Shown: piece by piece, positions 53,035 to 62,381 of the stretch
Layout of the letters: the number at the start of each line of letters is the position of its first letter
Position numbering within the stretch: the stretch's first letter is position 1
NCBI RefSeq assembly: GCF_001905885.1
Contig: NZ_LIYH01000001.1
Location: 310,001 to 374,000 of the forward strand
Reading direction: 5' to 3'
Origin: Streptomyces sp. CB03234
GTDB taxonomy: Bacteria; Actinomycetota; Actinomycetes; Streptomycetales; Streptomycetaceae
Length of the DNA: 64,000 nucleotides
Program-made: the position numbers and the translations under genes
The notes under the pieces: generated by a model
Database searches by the model: none
The model's input: the letters and a program-made list of their open reading frames with translations, nothing else
What the model was told of the DNA's origin: nothing

Positions 53035-53774
53035 GTATGCGCAGGCGTCCTCGGCTGTACTTCAGCCTTCGCAGCCCGTACAGCTGGATGGCGGTGGACC
53101 AGCTGGAGCGGCGCTTCCCGCTGGCCACCGAGCTGATCGACTACTACCCCTTCTGGGAGCCCGAACAGCGGCTCCTCCAGGCGCTCCGCGACCGCGGCGC
53201 CGAGGTGCTGTACTCGCCCATGAGTAAGGCGAAGCACCTCTACATGCTGGGGGATGTCAAGCGGACGGCGGCCCGGTTCGGCTATCCGCTGGCGTGGCCG
53301 GTCGATCAGCTCGGCCAGGAGTGGGAACTGCCGCACCTTGCCTGGCTGGCGGCCCGTCGCCGAGGTGAGGAACTCGTCTTGTACCGGGCGCTCGTCGAGG
53401 CTCGCTGGCACCGCGGAGAACGTATCTACGACGAGGACATCTTCATCAGGACCGCCGATGCGGCGGGGCTCGACGGTGCCGCACTGCGGGCTGCCGAATT
53501 CGACCCGGACATCCGGGCTGAGGCGGTAGAAGTCCTCGAGGCAGCGTGGGAGGACGACGTTTTCGGTTTCCCTTACTTCCGCATCGGCCGGGAACGGCTT
53601 TGGGGCCTTGACCGGCTCGACGAGTTCGTCACGGCGTTGGAGACCGAATTCGGCAAAGTTTCCAACCCCGAGGCCGCGTTGGCCGTCGAGACCGATCCGC
53701 TGGATGGCCTGCCGACCCAGCTGAGCAGTCAGATCGGTGCGTACGATTGGGACACAGCGGGCGGCTGCGGCTGA
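53031..53774 (+). CDS. DsbA/HCCA isomerase family protein (kappa-GST-like thioredoxin fold)
   Basis: A 247-residue protein opening RLYFSLRSPYSWMAVDQLE, the pattern of 2-hydroxychromene-2-carboxylate isomerases, with Ser at the position of the DsbA active Cys. VFGFPYFRIGRERLWGLDRL matches the cis-Pro end of the fold. Such proteins isomerise glutathione- or mycothiol-linked substrates or rearrange double bonds. ATGA overlap with the hydrolase gene. Role in this pathway unknown, possibly double-bond isomerisation. Confidence 0.85.
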   Translation: MSMRRRPRLYFSLRSPYSWMAVDQLERRFPLATELIDYYPFWEPEQRLLQALRDRGAEVLYSPMSKAKHLYMLGDVKRTAARFGYPLAWPVDQLGQEWELPHLAWLAARRRGEELVLYRALVEARWHRGERIYDEDIFIRTADAAGLDGAALRAAEFDPDIRAEAVEVLEAAWEDDVFGFPYFRIGRERLWGLDRLDEFVTALETEFGKVSNPEAALAVETDPLDGLPTQLSSQIGAYDWDTAGGCG

Positions 53775-53791
53775 TCCTCGTGGTCGATTCC

Positions 53792-53827
53792 GCGGTGTGC
53801 CGGACAGCTCGGCTCCCGGGACACCGC
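53792..53827 (+). terminator. Terminator of the second ketosynthase operon
   Basis: GCGGTGT-GCCGGA and TCCCGGG-ACACCGC form a long stem with one interruption, 18 bp after the DsbA-like gene and followed by CTCAAAAA. The remaining 53828-54127 carries no gene I can support, and presumably the FabH promoter. Confidence 0.7.
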
Positions 53828-54127
53828 ACCTCAAAAAGGGGATTCCCAGGCGCTGCTGCGCTGGGGAGGTGCGGACGACGTGACGGGACGCCTCGGCATT
53901 CGCCCGCGTGAGAGCAAGCCACGGACGGTGCACTCCGTGTGCATCGAACGCACGACGTCGCTCACCTTTGAAGCCTGCTGCTCAGTGACGCAGCGGATGA
54001 CCACGTCGCCCGGACAGCGTCTGCCCAACAGGCCCGAGTGCTACTCCCGTACAAGGCGTGTCACCCGACGCCCCCTGGGTGGCCCATACGGCGAATGACC
54101 CGGTTCATTCCACGAAGAAAGAAAGAC

Positions 54128-55123
54128 ATGGACGGCATGAACAACCCGGGCAGGCGGCTGCGCTCGGTCAGCGGTTCCCCGCACACCCGGCTGCTCGGCC
54201 TGGGCAGCGCCCTGCCCGACCGGGTGGTGTCCAATCACGACCTGGCATCTGTGCTCGACACCAGCGACGAATGGATCCGGTCCAGGGTCGGCATCACTCA
54301 TCGTCGGTACGCCGGCCCGGAGATTTCGGTGGCGGACCTCGCCGTAGAGGCAGGTGGCAAGGCCTTGGCCGATGCGGGGGTCGATCCGTCCGGTGTGGAC
54401 ACTGTGATCGTGGCTACCTGCACCATGCCCGCCCCAATCCCGAACGCCGCCGCACAGGTAGCAGACCGGATCGGTATCCGCGCCAGCGGGGCGTTCGACC
54501 TCAATGCGGCCTGCGCGGGTTTCTGCTACGCCGTCAACACCGCATCCGACCTTGTGCGCTCGGGCTCAGCGGGCCATGTCCTGGTGATCGGCGCAGAGAA
54601 GCTTACCGACTGGGTGAACCCCTCAGACCGCAACACCGCCATCATTTTCGGCGATGGGGCCGGGGCCACCCTCGTCGGCCCGTCCGACGAACCACAGATC
54701 GGGCCGGTGGTGTGGGGCAGCGCGGGCGACCGAGTGTCAACCGTCGGCATCTGGGATCGTACGTACCTGGAGCAGGACGGGCTGTCGGTGTACCGGTGGG
54801 CGACGGAGACAGCTGCCCCGGTCGCCGCGCGTGCCGTCGAGCGGGCCGGCCTCCGGTTGTCCGACATCGACGCCCTGGTGCCTCACCAGGCCAACCTCCG
54901 GATCGTGGATTCCATCGCCAAGCAACTGAAGGCGGACGGGGCACGCTCCGACCTGGTGGTCGCCGACGACATCGCAGAGTCGGGCAACACCTCGTCCGCG
55001 TCGATCCCGCTCGCGCTGGACCACATGCGCGCGGCCGGGCGGATCGCCGGCGGAGACATCCTGCTGCTCATCGGATTCGGCGCCGGGCTCAGCTACGCGG
55101 CCCAAGTGGTGATTTGCCCCTGA
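54128..55123 (+). CDS. 3-oxoacyl-ACP synthase III (FabH/KSIII)
   Basis: A 331-residue KSIII with Cys129 (NAACAGF), His253 (PHQANLRI) and Asn287 (ESGNTSS), all intact. It probably starts the chain by condensing an acyl-CoA with malonyl-ACP. ATG 54128 follows GAAGAAAG. It is the last intact gene of the island, with its own promoter gap of 350 bp. Starter specificity cannot be predicted from sequence alone. Confidence 0.94.
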   Translation: MDGMNNPGRRLRSVSGSPHTRLLGLGSALPDRVVSNHDLASVLDTSDEWIRSRVGITHRRYAGPEISVADLAVEAGGKALADAGVDPSGVDTVIVATCTMPAPIPNAAAQVADRIGIRASGAFDLNAACAGFCYAVNTASDLVRSGSAGHVLVIGAEKLTDWVNPSDRNTAIIFGDGAGATLVGPSDEPQIGPVVWGSAGDRVSTVGIWDRTYLEQDGLSVYRWATETAAPVAARAVERAGLRLSDIDALVPHQANLRIVDSIAKQLKADGARSDLVVADDIAESGNTSSASIPLALDHMRAAGRIAGGDILLLIGFGAGLSYAAQVVICP

Positions 55124-55137
55124 CTCTGGGCACCTGC

Positions 55138-55850
55138 TCATTGCCGAGTGGGCACACCACTTCGTAGCGCCACCTGCACATCCGCCTCGACGGTTCTGGA
55201 GACCGGGCGCGCGCAGGAACTCCTCCGCCTCGTCCCCTTCGCCCTGCGCCGGCGCGAGCTTCGCCAGCACGAGCAGGACGTCGGTGGCGCCGAAAGGTGT
55301 GTCGCGGTCGGTGCCCAGGCGGAAGCGGCCCTGCTCGGCTCCAGAACGGACCATCGGCCAGTGGCCCAGGCGAGCCGGAGCCGGTGGCCGCCGTCAGATG
55401 TCGGGGATGGCTGGCCCGGCGCATACGGCGAGGTCGTCGGCGCGCGCAAGGAAGTCGGTGGCCGCCGCGTGGTGTCCCGGGGAGATCGCGGCGTCCGTGA
55501 GATTGACGTAACCGCGCAATAGTCGCTGGCGCTCGCTCGCGGTGACGCCGTCCATGGGAAGCCGGCCGCCGCCTCCCATGCGCGTGCGTCGCCGATCTCC
55601 ATCAGCGCGCTGGCGCGGTTGACGGCGACCCCCCTGCGCAGGGCGGCATCGCCACGGTCCGGCACGGTGTGCTCGGCCTGCTCCAGCCATCGCAGGTGCT
55701 CCTCCAGGCCGCGGCTGCTCCAGTACGGACCGCCCGGGTCGGTTCCACCCGCCCGGTGTCGCTGTTCCCGACCTGCCCCCAAGGGCGCGCAACCACGGGC
55801 GCCGCTGACGGACCGAACACGGCGCGCTGACCCGGGGCCATTCCCAGGCA
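55138..55850 (-). pseudogene. Degenerate TPR-type regulator remnant
   Basis: Family-like segments lie in different minus-strand frames: ALRRGVAVNRASALMEIGDA in one, ERQRLLRGYVNLTDAAISPG and HAAATDFLARADDLAVCAGP in the next, and FGATDVLLVLAKLAPAQGEG in another. Read in order they resemble the tetratricopeptide half of Streptomyces HTH/TPR regulators. At least two frameshifts and no valid start make it a decayed gene between the island and the tRNA. Confidence 0.7.
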
Positions 55851-55868
55851 GTGCTGACCACGGGGTGG

Positions 55869-55941
55869 CGCCCCCGGCAGGACTCGAACCTGCGGCCAAG
55901 CGCTTAGAAGGCGCCTGCTCTATCCACTGAGCTACGGGGGC
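55869..55941 (-). tRNA. tRNA-Arg (anticodon TCT)
   Basis: A 73-nt cloverleaf on the minus strand: acceptor GCCCCCG/CGGGGGC with discriminator G, D-arm around AGCTCAGTGGATAGAGC, anticodon loop CTTCTAA (anticodon TCT), T-arm GCAGGTTCGAGTCCTGC. The CCA is not encoded. It adjoins the island, as tRNA genes often do, but no copy of its 3' end was found at the left border. Confidence 0.97.
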
Positions 55942-56249
55942 CGGTGGTGGCCTTGTGGCCTGGAGCCCCTGCTGGGTGGTCCGTGACCATGCCGGGGACA
56001 AGGATAGGGCTCCGATCACCTTGGCCCGGTCGCTTCACCTGCGTGGCACGATGTGGAGGTTCGGTGAAGCGAACCGATAATCGCAGGCAAGTGCGATTTC
56101 CGCAGCGCTTTTCGCGTCTCCCGCCTCGGGTGTTGTGTACTCGTTATGCCTGCACCCCACTCGTCCCGTCTGTTCCGAGTGTCCGATCGGCGCGCAGAGA
56201 GCGCCATACGCTTCAAAAAGGCCACGAAATTGGGCATTCTTCGCATGTG
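55942..56249. other. Non-coding gap between tRNA-Arg and the GTPase operon
   Basis: About 300 bp with a lower GC than the neighbours. It should contain the promoters of the tRNA (leftward) and of the GTPase operon (rightward), but no element could be fixed with confidence. Confidence 0.4.
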
Positions 56250-57860
56250 GTGACCTTGGACGTACGGCCTCAGCTCATCGACGCACTCTCCGCCCTGCGC
56301 GACCGTGTCGCCGCCGTGCGTCTTCCACTCCCCCTTCCGGGTGCGCCACGGGCGCGGCAGACGCGGGCCGAGTTGCTCGCGCAGCTCGACGACTATCTGG
56401 TGCCCCGCCTGAAGGAGCCCGAAGCGCCGCTGCTCGCGGTCGTCGGGGGGTCCACCGGGGCGGGGAAGTCGACGCTCGTCAACTCGCTCGTCGGGCGGCG
56501 GGTCAGTGAGGCCGGGGTGCTCAGGCCCACCACCCGGACGCCCGTCCTCGTCTGCCACCCGGACGATCACCACTGGTTCGCCGGGATGCGGGTGCTGCCG
56601 CAGCTCACCCGGGTGTGGACGCCCGAGGACGGGGACGGGGAGGGGGACGGGGACGGCGCCGAGGAGCGGGCGCTGCGGGTCGAGACCGCCGACACCGTTC
56701 CGCGCGGCCTCGCGCTGCTCGACGCGCCCGACATCGACTCGCTCGTCGTCGAGAGCCGCGAGCTGGCCGCCGAGCTGATCTGCGCCGCCGACGTGTGGGT
56801 GATGGTCACCACCGCCTCACGGTACGCCGATGCCGTGCCGTGGCACCTGCTGCGTACCGCCAAGGAGTACGACGCCGCGCTCGTCACCGTCCTCGACCGG
56901 GTGCCGCACCAGGTGATCAACGAGGTGTCGCGGCAGTACGAGGCGCTCCTGATCCGCGCCGGGCTGGGCGAGGTGCCCCGGTTCACCATTCCCGAGCTGC
57001 CCGAGTCGGCGGGCGGCGGCAGCGGCCTGCTGCCCGACACCGCCGTCGCTCCGCTGCGCGCCTGGCTCGCGCACCGCGCCCAGGACCCCGCCGCCCGGCA
57101 GCAGACGGTCGGGCGCACGGCCCGCGGGGTGATCGACTCGCTGAACGCACGGATGCCGGAGCTGGCCGGCGCCGTCGCCGCGCAGTACGCCGCCGCCGTA
57201 CGCCTCACCGGCGCCGTCCAGGCGGCGTACCAGCGGGAGGGCGAGCGGGTGCGCACCGAGCTGCGGCGCGGTGCCGTCCTCGCCGGTGACGCCCGCACCC
57301 GCTGGCGCGGCTACCCCCGCGACTGCTCGGCCACCGAACTGCTCGACTCCCTCGCCGAGTCCCTGACCGCCCTGCTCCAGTGCGCCGTCGCCGCCGCCGA
57401 CGACCACGTACGGGAAGCGTGGCGGCGCGAACCGGCCGCCCGGGCGCTCGACGGGGGCACCAGGGCGTCGGCGACCGGGCCGGACCGGGAGACCGGCGAG
57501 CGGATCGGCATGGCCGTACGGCGCTGGCGGCGCGTCCTGGAGGAGCTGGCCGAGGACGAGGTACGGCGGATGGACCGGGCCGCCGCCCCGGACGCCGAGA
57601 CGGCGGCGGCCCTCCTCGCGGCCGCGCTGCTCGGCGGGCGCAGGGCGCGCACCGCCGGCGAACGGCTCGCCGAACTGCTCGGAGCCCAGGGCGCCCTGCG
57701 GCTGCGCGACCGGGGCGGCGAGCTGGTGAGCACGTACATCGATCGCGTACTGAACGAGGAGCGGGCCCGGCGGCTGGAACCCCTCCGGGCCCTCGACGTG
57801 ACCCCCGAGCCGCAGGCCGAGCTCATCGCCGCGCTGTCCCGACTGCAGAAGGAGAGGTGA
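56250..57860 (+). CDS. Dynamin-like GTPase (first of pair)
   Basis: A 536-residue GTPase with P-loop GGSTGAGKS near residues 65-73, switch-type [10 protein letters not shown] (G3) and LDRV (degenerate G4) motifs, then a long helical C-terminal half. An acidic [14 protein letters not shown] stretch interrupts the G domain. GTG 56250 (or 56247) is the best start. Paired with the next GTPase and near ssb, an arrangement I recall from other Streptomyces; the class resembles the bacterial dynamin-like and YfjP proteins acting on membranes. Confidence 0.75.
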   Translation: MTLDVRPQLIDALSALRDRVAAVRLPLPLPGAPRARQTRAELLAQLDDYLVPRLKEPEAPLLAVVGGSTGAGKSTLVNSLVGRRVSEAGVLRPTTRTPVLVCHPDDHHWFAGMRVLPQLTRVWTPEDGDGEGDGDGAEERALRVETADTVPRGLALLDAPDIDSLVVESRELAAELICAADVWVMVTTASRYADAVPWHLLRTAKEYDAALVTVLDRVPHQVINEVSRQYEALLIRAGLGEVPRFTIPELPESAGGGSGLLPDTAVAPLRAWLAHRAQDPAARQQTVGRTARGVIDSLNARMPELAGAVAAQYAAAVRLTGAVQAAYQREGERVRTELRRGAVLAGDARTRWRGYPRDCSATELLDSLAESLTALLQCAVAAADDHVREAWRREPAARALDGGTRASATGPDRETGERIGMAVRRWRRVLEELAEDEVRRMDRAAAPDAETAAALLAAALLGGRRARTAGERLAELLGAQGALRLRDRGGELVSTYIDRVLNEERARRLEPLRALDVTPEPQAELIAALSRLQKER

Positions 57861-57865
57861 CGGCG

Positions 57866-59674
57866 GTGAGCGCCGTTGACGAACGCTGGGACGACGGACT
57901 GATCGCCCGCCGCGTACAGGAACAGGCAGAGGTGGCCGGCGGGCCGCTGACGGACGAGCCGCACGTACCGATCGGTGAGGCGTACGCCGGGACGCTGCGG
58001 GCGCGGCTGGACGCCCTGCGGGAGCTCGTGGGGCTGTCCAGGACCCGGCTGGACGGCGACACCCTCGCCGAGGCCGGGCGGGTACTGGACGAGGCCGCGG
58101 CACGTCAGCGGCTGTCGTCGCGGCACACCGTCGTCGCGATCGCCGGGCCCACGGGAAGCGGCAAATCGACATTGATCAACGCGCTGGCGGGGGTTCCGGT
58201 ATCGGAGACCGGGCTGCGGAGGCCCACCACGGCCGCGCCGATCGCCTGCACCTGGTCCGAGGGCGCGGCCGGGCTCCTGGACCGGCTCGCCATCCCGGGG
58301 CGGCTGCGGCGCCGGCCGCTGGCGGGCGGGGCCGGCGACGAGGCGTTGCAGGGCCTGGTCCTGGTCGACCTGCCCGACCACGACTCGGCGGTCACCGCGC
58401 ACCGCAAGCAGGTCGACCGGGTGCTGGCCCTGGTGGACGCGGTCATCTGGGTCGTCGACCCGGAGAAGTACGCGGACGCGGCGCTCCACGAGCGGTACTT
58501 GCGGCCGCTCGCCGGGCACGCCGAGGTGACGTTCGTGGTCCTCAACCAGGTCGACCGGCTGCCGGGCGAGGCCGCCCACCAGGTGCTGGACGATCTGCGG
58601 CGGCTGCTCGACGAGGACGGGATGGCGCTCGGCGAGCACGGTGAACCCGGCGCGACGGTACTCGCGGTGTCGGCGCTCACGGGGGAGGGCGTGGGGGAAC
58701 TGCGCGAGGTGCTCGGGGCGTTCGTGCAGGGCCGCTGCGCCGCCGAGCGGCGCCTGTCGGCGGACGTCGACGCGGCGGCCGCCCGGCTGCGCCCGGTGTA
58801 CGTGGCGGACGGGCACCCCGGGCTCGGCGAACGTTCCCGCGAGGACTTCGGCGCGCGGCTCGCGGTCGCCGTGGGCGCGCGGGCGGCCGGGGAGGCGGCG
58901 GAACGCGAGTGGCGGCGCAACGCGGGACGGGCGTGCGGGACGCCGTGGCTGCGGCTGTGGCGCTGGTACGAGCGGCTGCGTACGCAGGGGGGCGGTACGG
59001 AGGGGGACGCCGAACCGGAGGCCGTGGTCGCGGCGGAGGACGAGCTGACGGCACGCCAGCGCGTCGAGCAGGCCGTGCGGGTGGTGGCGGGAGAGGCGGC
59101 GCGCGGGCTTCCGGTGCCGTGGGCGCAGGCGGTGCGCGAGGCGGCGGTACGCGGGGCGCGCGGGCTGCCGGAGGCGCTGGACGAGCTGGCGGTGTCGGTG
59201 GGGGTGCCGCAGGCGGGCGGGCGGCCGCCCCGGCCCGCGTGGTGGCCGGCCGCCGTCCTGGCCCAGGCGGCCATGACGCTGCTCCAGTTCTACGGCGCCC
59301 TGTGGCTGGTCGGCCAGATCGTCGGCGTACTGGAGCCGGGGCTCGTCCCGCCGGTCCTGATCATGCTGGCCGGCATCGTCGGCGGGCCGCTCGTCGAGTG
59401 GGCGTGCGCGGCGGCGGCGCGGGGGCCCGCCCGGCGGTACGGGCAGGAGACCGAGCGCCGGCTGCGGGAGGCGGCGGCGGGGTGCGGGCGGGCGATGGTG
59501 CTGGACCCGATCGCCGCGGAGCTGATGCGGTACCGGGAGGTGCGCGAGCGGTACGCCCATGTAGCGCGTGGGCGCGGGGAGGGCGGGGGGCCGGGTGTCG
59601 CGGCGGCGGCCGTGCGGATGGGGGCGGGGATGGGCATGGGGACGGGGACGGGGACGGGGCTGCGGCGGGTGTGA
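57866..59674 (+). CDS. YfjP-like GTPase with membrane hairpin
   Basis: A 602-residue GTPase: P-loop AGPTGSGKST near 94-103, LVDLPDHDS (G3), LNQVDRLP (G4). Two C-terminal hydrophobic segments (AAVLAQAAMTLLQFYGALWL and VPPVLIMLAGIVGGPLVEW, about 460-515) would form a membrane hairpin, as in dynamin-like proteins. It ends in a Gly/Met-rich tail. GTG 57866 with GAGAGG upstream, 5 bp after the preceding gene. Confidence 0.8.
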   Translation: MSAVDERWDDGLIARRVQEQAEVAGGPLTDEPHVPIGEAYAGTLRARLDALRELVGLSRTRLDGDTLAEAGRVLDEAAARQRLSSRHTVVAIAGPTGSGKSTLINALAGVPVSETGLRRPTTAAPIACTWSEGAAGLLDRLAIPGRLRRRPLAGGAGDEALQGLVLVDLPDHDSAVTAHRKQVDRVLALVDAVIWVVDPEKYADAALHERYLRPLAGHAEVTFVVLNQVDRLPGEAAHQVLDDLRRLLDEDGMALGEHGEPGATVLAVSALTGEGVGELREVLGAFVQGRCAAERRLSADVDAAAARLRPVYVADGHPGLGERSREDFGARLAVAVGARAAGEAAEREWRRNAGRACGTPWLRLWRWYERLRTQGGGTEGDAEPEAVVAAEDELTARQRVEQAVRVVAGEAARGLPVPWAQAVREAAVRGARGLPEALDELAVSVGVPQAGGRPPRPAWWPAAVLAQAAMTLLQFYGALWLVGQIVGVLEPGLVPPVLIMLAGIVGGPLVEWACAAAARGPARRYGQETERRLREAAAGCGRAMVLDPIAAELMRYREVRERYAHVARGRGEGGGPGVAAAAVRMGAGMGMGTGTGTGLRRV

Positions 59675-59708
59675 CGCCGGGTGGGTGTCCCCCTTGCGGG
59701 TGGTGGAG

Positions 59709-59735
59709 TTGTGCACAAACGGGGGCTTGTCCACA
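59709..59735 (+). promoter_or_regulatory. Two DnaA-box-like sites upstream of ssb
   Basis: TTGTGCACA (59709-59717) and TTGTCCACA (59727-59735), 18 bp apart, lie about 70-100 bp before the SSB start. The second is the exact Streptomyces DnaA-box consensus, the first differs by one base. Confidence 0.55.
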
Positions 59736-59807
59736 GGGCTGAGCGGGATTTCGGCGGGCGGGCCAGCATGGGCTCAGTCAGCAGGAGGACCGCGAGGGGT
59801 GGGTGTC

Positions 59808-60293
59808 ATGAACGACACGATGGTGACGGTTGTGGGCAATGTCGCGACGAGCGTCGATTACCGCGACACGGCGGTGGGAGGCGTGGCGAAATTCCGGTTC
59901 GCGGTGACCGCGCGCCGCTGGGACCGGGAGAAGGCGGGCTGGGTCGACGGGCATACGAGTTTCTACACGGTGAGCGCGTGGCGGGCGCTCGGTGCGAACC
60001 TGGCCGCGTCGGTGTCGGTCGGTGACCCACTGGTGGTGCACGGACGGTTGAAGGTGCGGGAGGAGGACTGGGACGGTCAGCGCAGGACGTTCGTGGACAT
60101 CGACGCGGCGGCGGTGGGACACGACCTGACGCGCGGGACCTCCGCGTTCCGGAGGGTGGTGAAGGGCGAGCCGCGCCCGGTGGACCGGCCGGACGCCGTG
60201 CACGACGCGGGCGGAGGCGGAGGCGGGGGCGGGGGCGGATGGGGAGGGGGAGGGGGTGGCGCGGTGGACCGGCCGGTGGAGCTGGTGACGTGA
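59808..60293 (+). CDS. ssbB: Single-stranded DNA-binding protein
   Basis: A 161-residue SSB with an OB-fold (MVTVVGNVATSVDYRDTAVG, FRFAVTARRWD, TSFYTVSAWRALGANLAAS, GRLKVREEDWDGQRRTFVDI). The C-terminus carries a Gly run broken by one Trp and lacks the acidic DDDIPF tip of replicative SSBs. This is the pattern of the Streptomyces paralogue SsbB, which acts in chromosome segregation during sporulation. ATG 59808. Confidence 0.9.
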   Translation: MNDTMVTVVGNVATSVDYRDTAVGGVAKFRFAVTARRWDREKAGWVDGHTSFYTVSAWRALGANLAASVSVGDPLVVHGRLKVREEDWDGQRRTFVDIDAAAVGHDLTRGTSAFRRVVKGEPRPVDRPDAVHDAGGGGGGGGGGWGGGGGGAVDRPVELVT

Positions 60294-60534
60294 CGGTGCG
60301 TCAGGGGAGGGCTACGGTCCGGCGTGCCGATGTGGAGATTCGGCGGGCGCATGCCTCGTAAAGCCGGGTTCGCGATAACGATTCCGAGTCGGAATGGTTG
60401 TCTGACGGTATGACAGGGGACTGTGCTGGGTCGCCTCTCTAGGATTCCCGGGTACTCACGGGGCACTTGAGTCGGCAGGCGAGGCACTCCCCCCACGCGC
60501 CACATGCGAAAGGTCTCGCCCGGAGGGGAATTCT

Positions 60535-61965
60535 GTGTTTGCTGGGTTTTCTGTACGGAGGCGGAGGGGGCGTGCCGCCCGTCTTCTCGCCGCGGTCGTG
60601 ACCTCCGGTCTGGTCGCCGGAGGGTTCATAGCCGGGGCGTCCGCCGCCGCGGCCGACGAGGCACCACAGCACCAGGGCGGTGCCGCCGCCACCCTCAACG
60701 GGCTGACCACCTTCGGCCAGGCGGTCCTCCGTGTCGACGGCGAGAAGCAGGAGATCCCCGCCGGCCTGTTCGAGATGACCGTCGACGGCGGCGGGACCCT
60801 GAAGACGTACTGCGTGGATCTTCACAACCCCACCCAGGAGAAGGCCAGGTACCTGGAGACCTCCTGGGACCAGACCTCGCTCGGCGGGAACAAGGACGCG
60901 GGCCGGATCCGCTGGATCCTCCAGCACTCCTACCCGCAGGTCGACGACCTGGTGGGGCTGGCCGAGGACGCCGGTACGGGACCGCTGACCGCCGGGACCG
61001 CGGCCGCGGGCACCCAGGTCGCGATCTGGCGGTACTCGGACAACGCGCAGGTGCAGGCGCTCGACCCGGCGGCCGAGAAGCTCGCCGACTGGCTGGAGAA
61101 GGAGGCCGAGAACGTCGCCGAGCCCAGGGCGTCGCTCAGCCTGGAGCCCACTGCCGTCTCCGGTCCGGCCGGAACGAGACTCGGCCCGGTGACCGTGCGC
61201 ACCGACGCCGGCCGCGTCTCGGTGACCCCGCCCGCCGACGCGGCCGCCAGCGGCATCAGGGTCACCGACGGGAACGGCAAGCCGGTCACCTCGGCGACCG
61301 ACGGCAGCCGCCTCTACTTCGACGTCCCCGCCAAGGCCGCCGACGGCTCCGCCGCCCTGACCGTCCAGGCCAGCACCTCGGTGCCGGTCGGCCGGGCGTT
61401 CGCCGGCGTGACCAAGAGCCAGACGCAGATCCTGGCCGGCTCCAGCGAGTCGACCGTCTCCGCCACCGCCACCGCCACGTGGGCCACGACGGGCGCCATC
61501 CCGGCGCTCTCGGCCAGGAAGAACTGCGCCGAGGGCGGCGTGGACGTCACCGCCACCAACCGGGGTGACACCGCGTTCAGCTTCGAACTCATGGGCTTCA
61601 CCCACGCCATCCAGGCCGGCGAGTCCCGGACGGTGACCATCCCGGTCGCCGAGGACCAGACGTACGACTTCACGATCACCGGGCCCGGCGGCTTCCGGAA
61701 GACGTTCAAGGGCGTCCTCGACTGCCGGACCACCGGCAGCACGGCCACCACCATGACCGGCCGGCAGGGCACCCAGCCGAGTCCCCTCTCGGTCGGCGGC
61801 ACCTCGGCCGGAGCCGGCGCGATGGACGACGGTCCGGACCTCGCCGAGACCGGCGCGTCCAGTGCCACGCCCATGATCGCGGGCATAGCCGTGGCGATGG
61901 TCGTGATCGGCGGGGCGGCCGTCGTCCTCCTCCGCAGGAAGAAGGACCCCGGCGCGGAAGACTGA
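60535..61965 (+). CDS. Surface protein with Cys-Gln thioester domain and LAETG sorting signal
   Basis: 476 residues: signal peptide (about 1-42), a TQXA thioester domain with the Cys in KTYCVDLHNP and the Gln in GTQVAIWRYSD, Ig-like middle domains, and a C-terminal LAETG motif, hydrophobic helix (MIAGIAVAMVVIGGAAVVLL) and RRKK tail. LAxTG signals are used by class E sortases. Thioester domains can covalently bind surfaces. GTG 60535 has CGGAGGGG upstream. Confidence 0.93.
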   Translation: MFAGFSVRRRRGRAARLLAAVVTSGLVAGGFIAGASAAAADEAPQHQGGAAATLNGLTTFGQAVLRVDGEKQEIPAGLFEMTVDGGGTLKTYCVDLHNPTQEKARYLETSWDQTSLGGNKDAGRIRWILQHSYPQVDDLVGLAEDAGTGPLTAGTAAAGTQVAIWRYSDNAQVQALDPAAEKLADWLEKEAENVAEPRASLSLEPTAVSGPAGTRLGPVTVRTDAGRVSVTPPADAAASGIRVTDGNGKPVTSATDGSRLYFDVPAKAADGSAALTVQASTSVPVGRAFAGVTKSQTQILAGSSESTVSATATATWATTGAIPALSARKNCAEGGVDVTATNRGDTAFSFELMGFTHAIQAGESRTVTIPVAEDQTYDFTITGPGGFRKTFKGVLDCRTTGSTATTMTGRQGTQPSPLSVGGTSAGAGAMDDGPDLAETGASSATPMIAGIAVAMVVIGGAAVVLLRRKKDPGAED

Positions 61966-62381
61966 CGTCACACGCGAGCGGTGCGCCCCGCCACAGGGCG
62001 GCTGGGCGCCCCGCCGCTGCCTCCGAGCCCTGGGCCCTGGGCCCTGGGCCCACGGCCCACGCACCTGCCCGGGCGTCGCCGCCGCGCCCCGGGCCCCGGG
62101 ACCGCGCGCCCACGCGGGCGCGGGCCCGGCTCGGGCCACGGCAGCGACAGGACGGTTCGGGCGGGGCGGGCGGGATCGGACGGTTGGGCGGGGCGGGGCG
62201 GGACCGGGGGCCGGGAGGGCGGGGCGTGGGCGACGGCCACCGGGCGTGACGGTTCGGTGACCCGCTCGGCGTGCCGGAGGGGCGATGCGGGCGCCGGAGG
62301 CCTTACTGGTTTCCTTCGCGGGGTGGACGTCAGGCAAGATGGGGTGTATCTGCCCACTCTCGGACTGCCGGACGGTTTCTC
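61966..62381. other. GC-rich gap with short GGGCCCT repeats
   Basis: About 415 bp without a gene I can support. It has three or four tandem GGGCCCT units (62026-62052) and several GC-rich self-complementary stretches (62080-62135) likely to fold and end transcription of the surface-protein gene. The ettA promoter presumably lies near 62300. Confidence 0.45.

Noticed and set aside
53880..54098. Small plus-strand open frame before FabH
   Set aside because: No ribosome site, Arg/Thr-rich composition and it overlaps the FabH leader; more likely untranslated promoter region.
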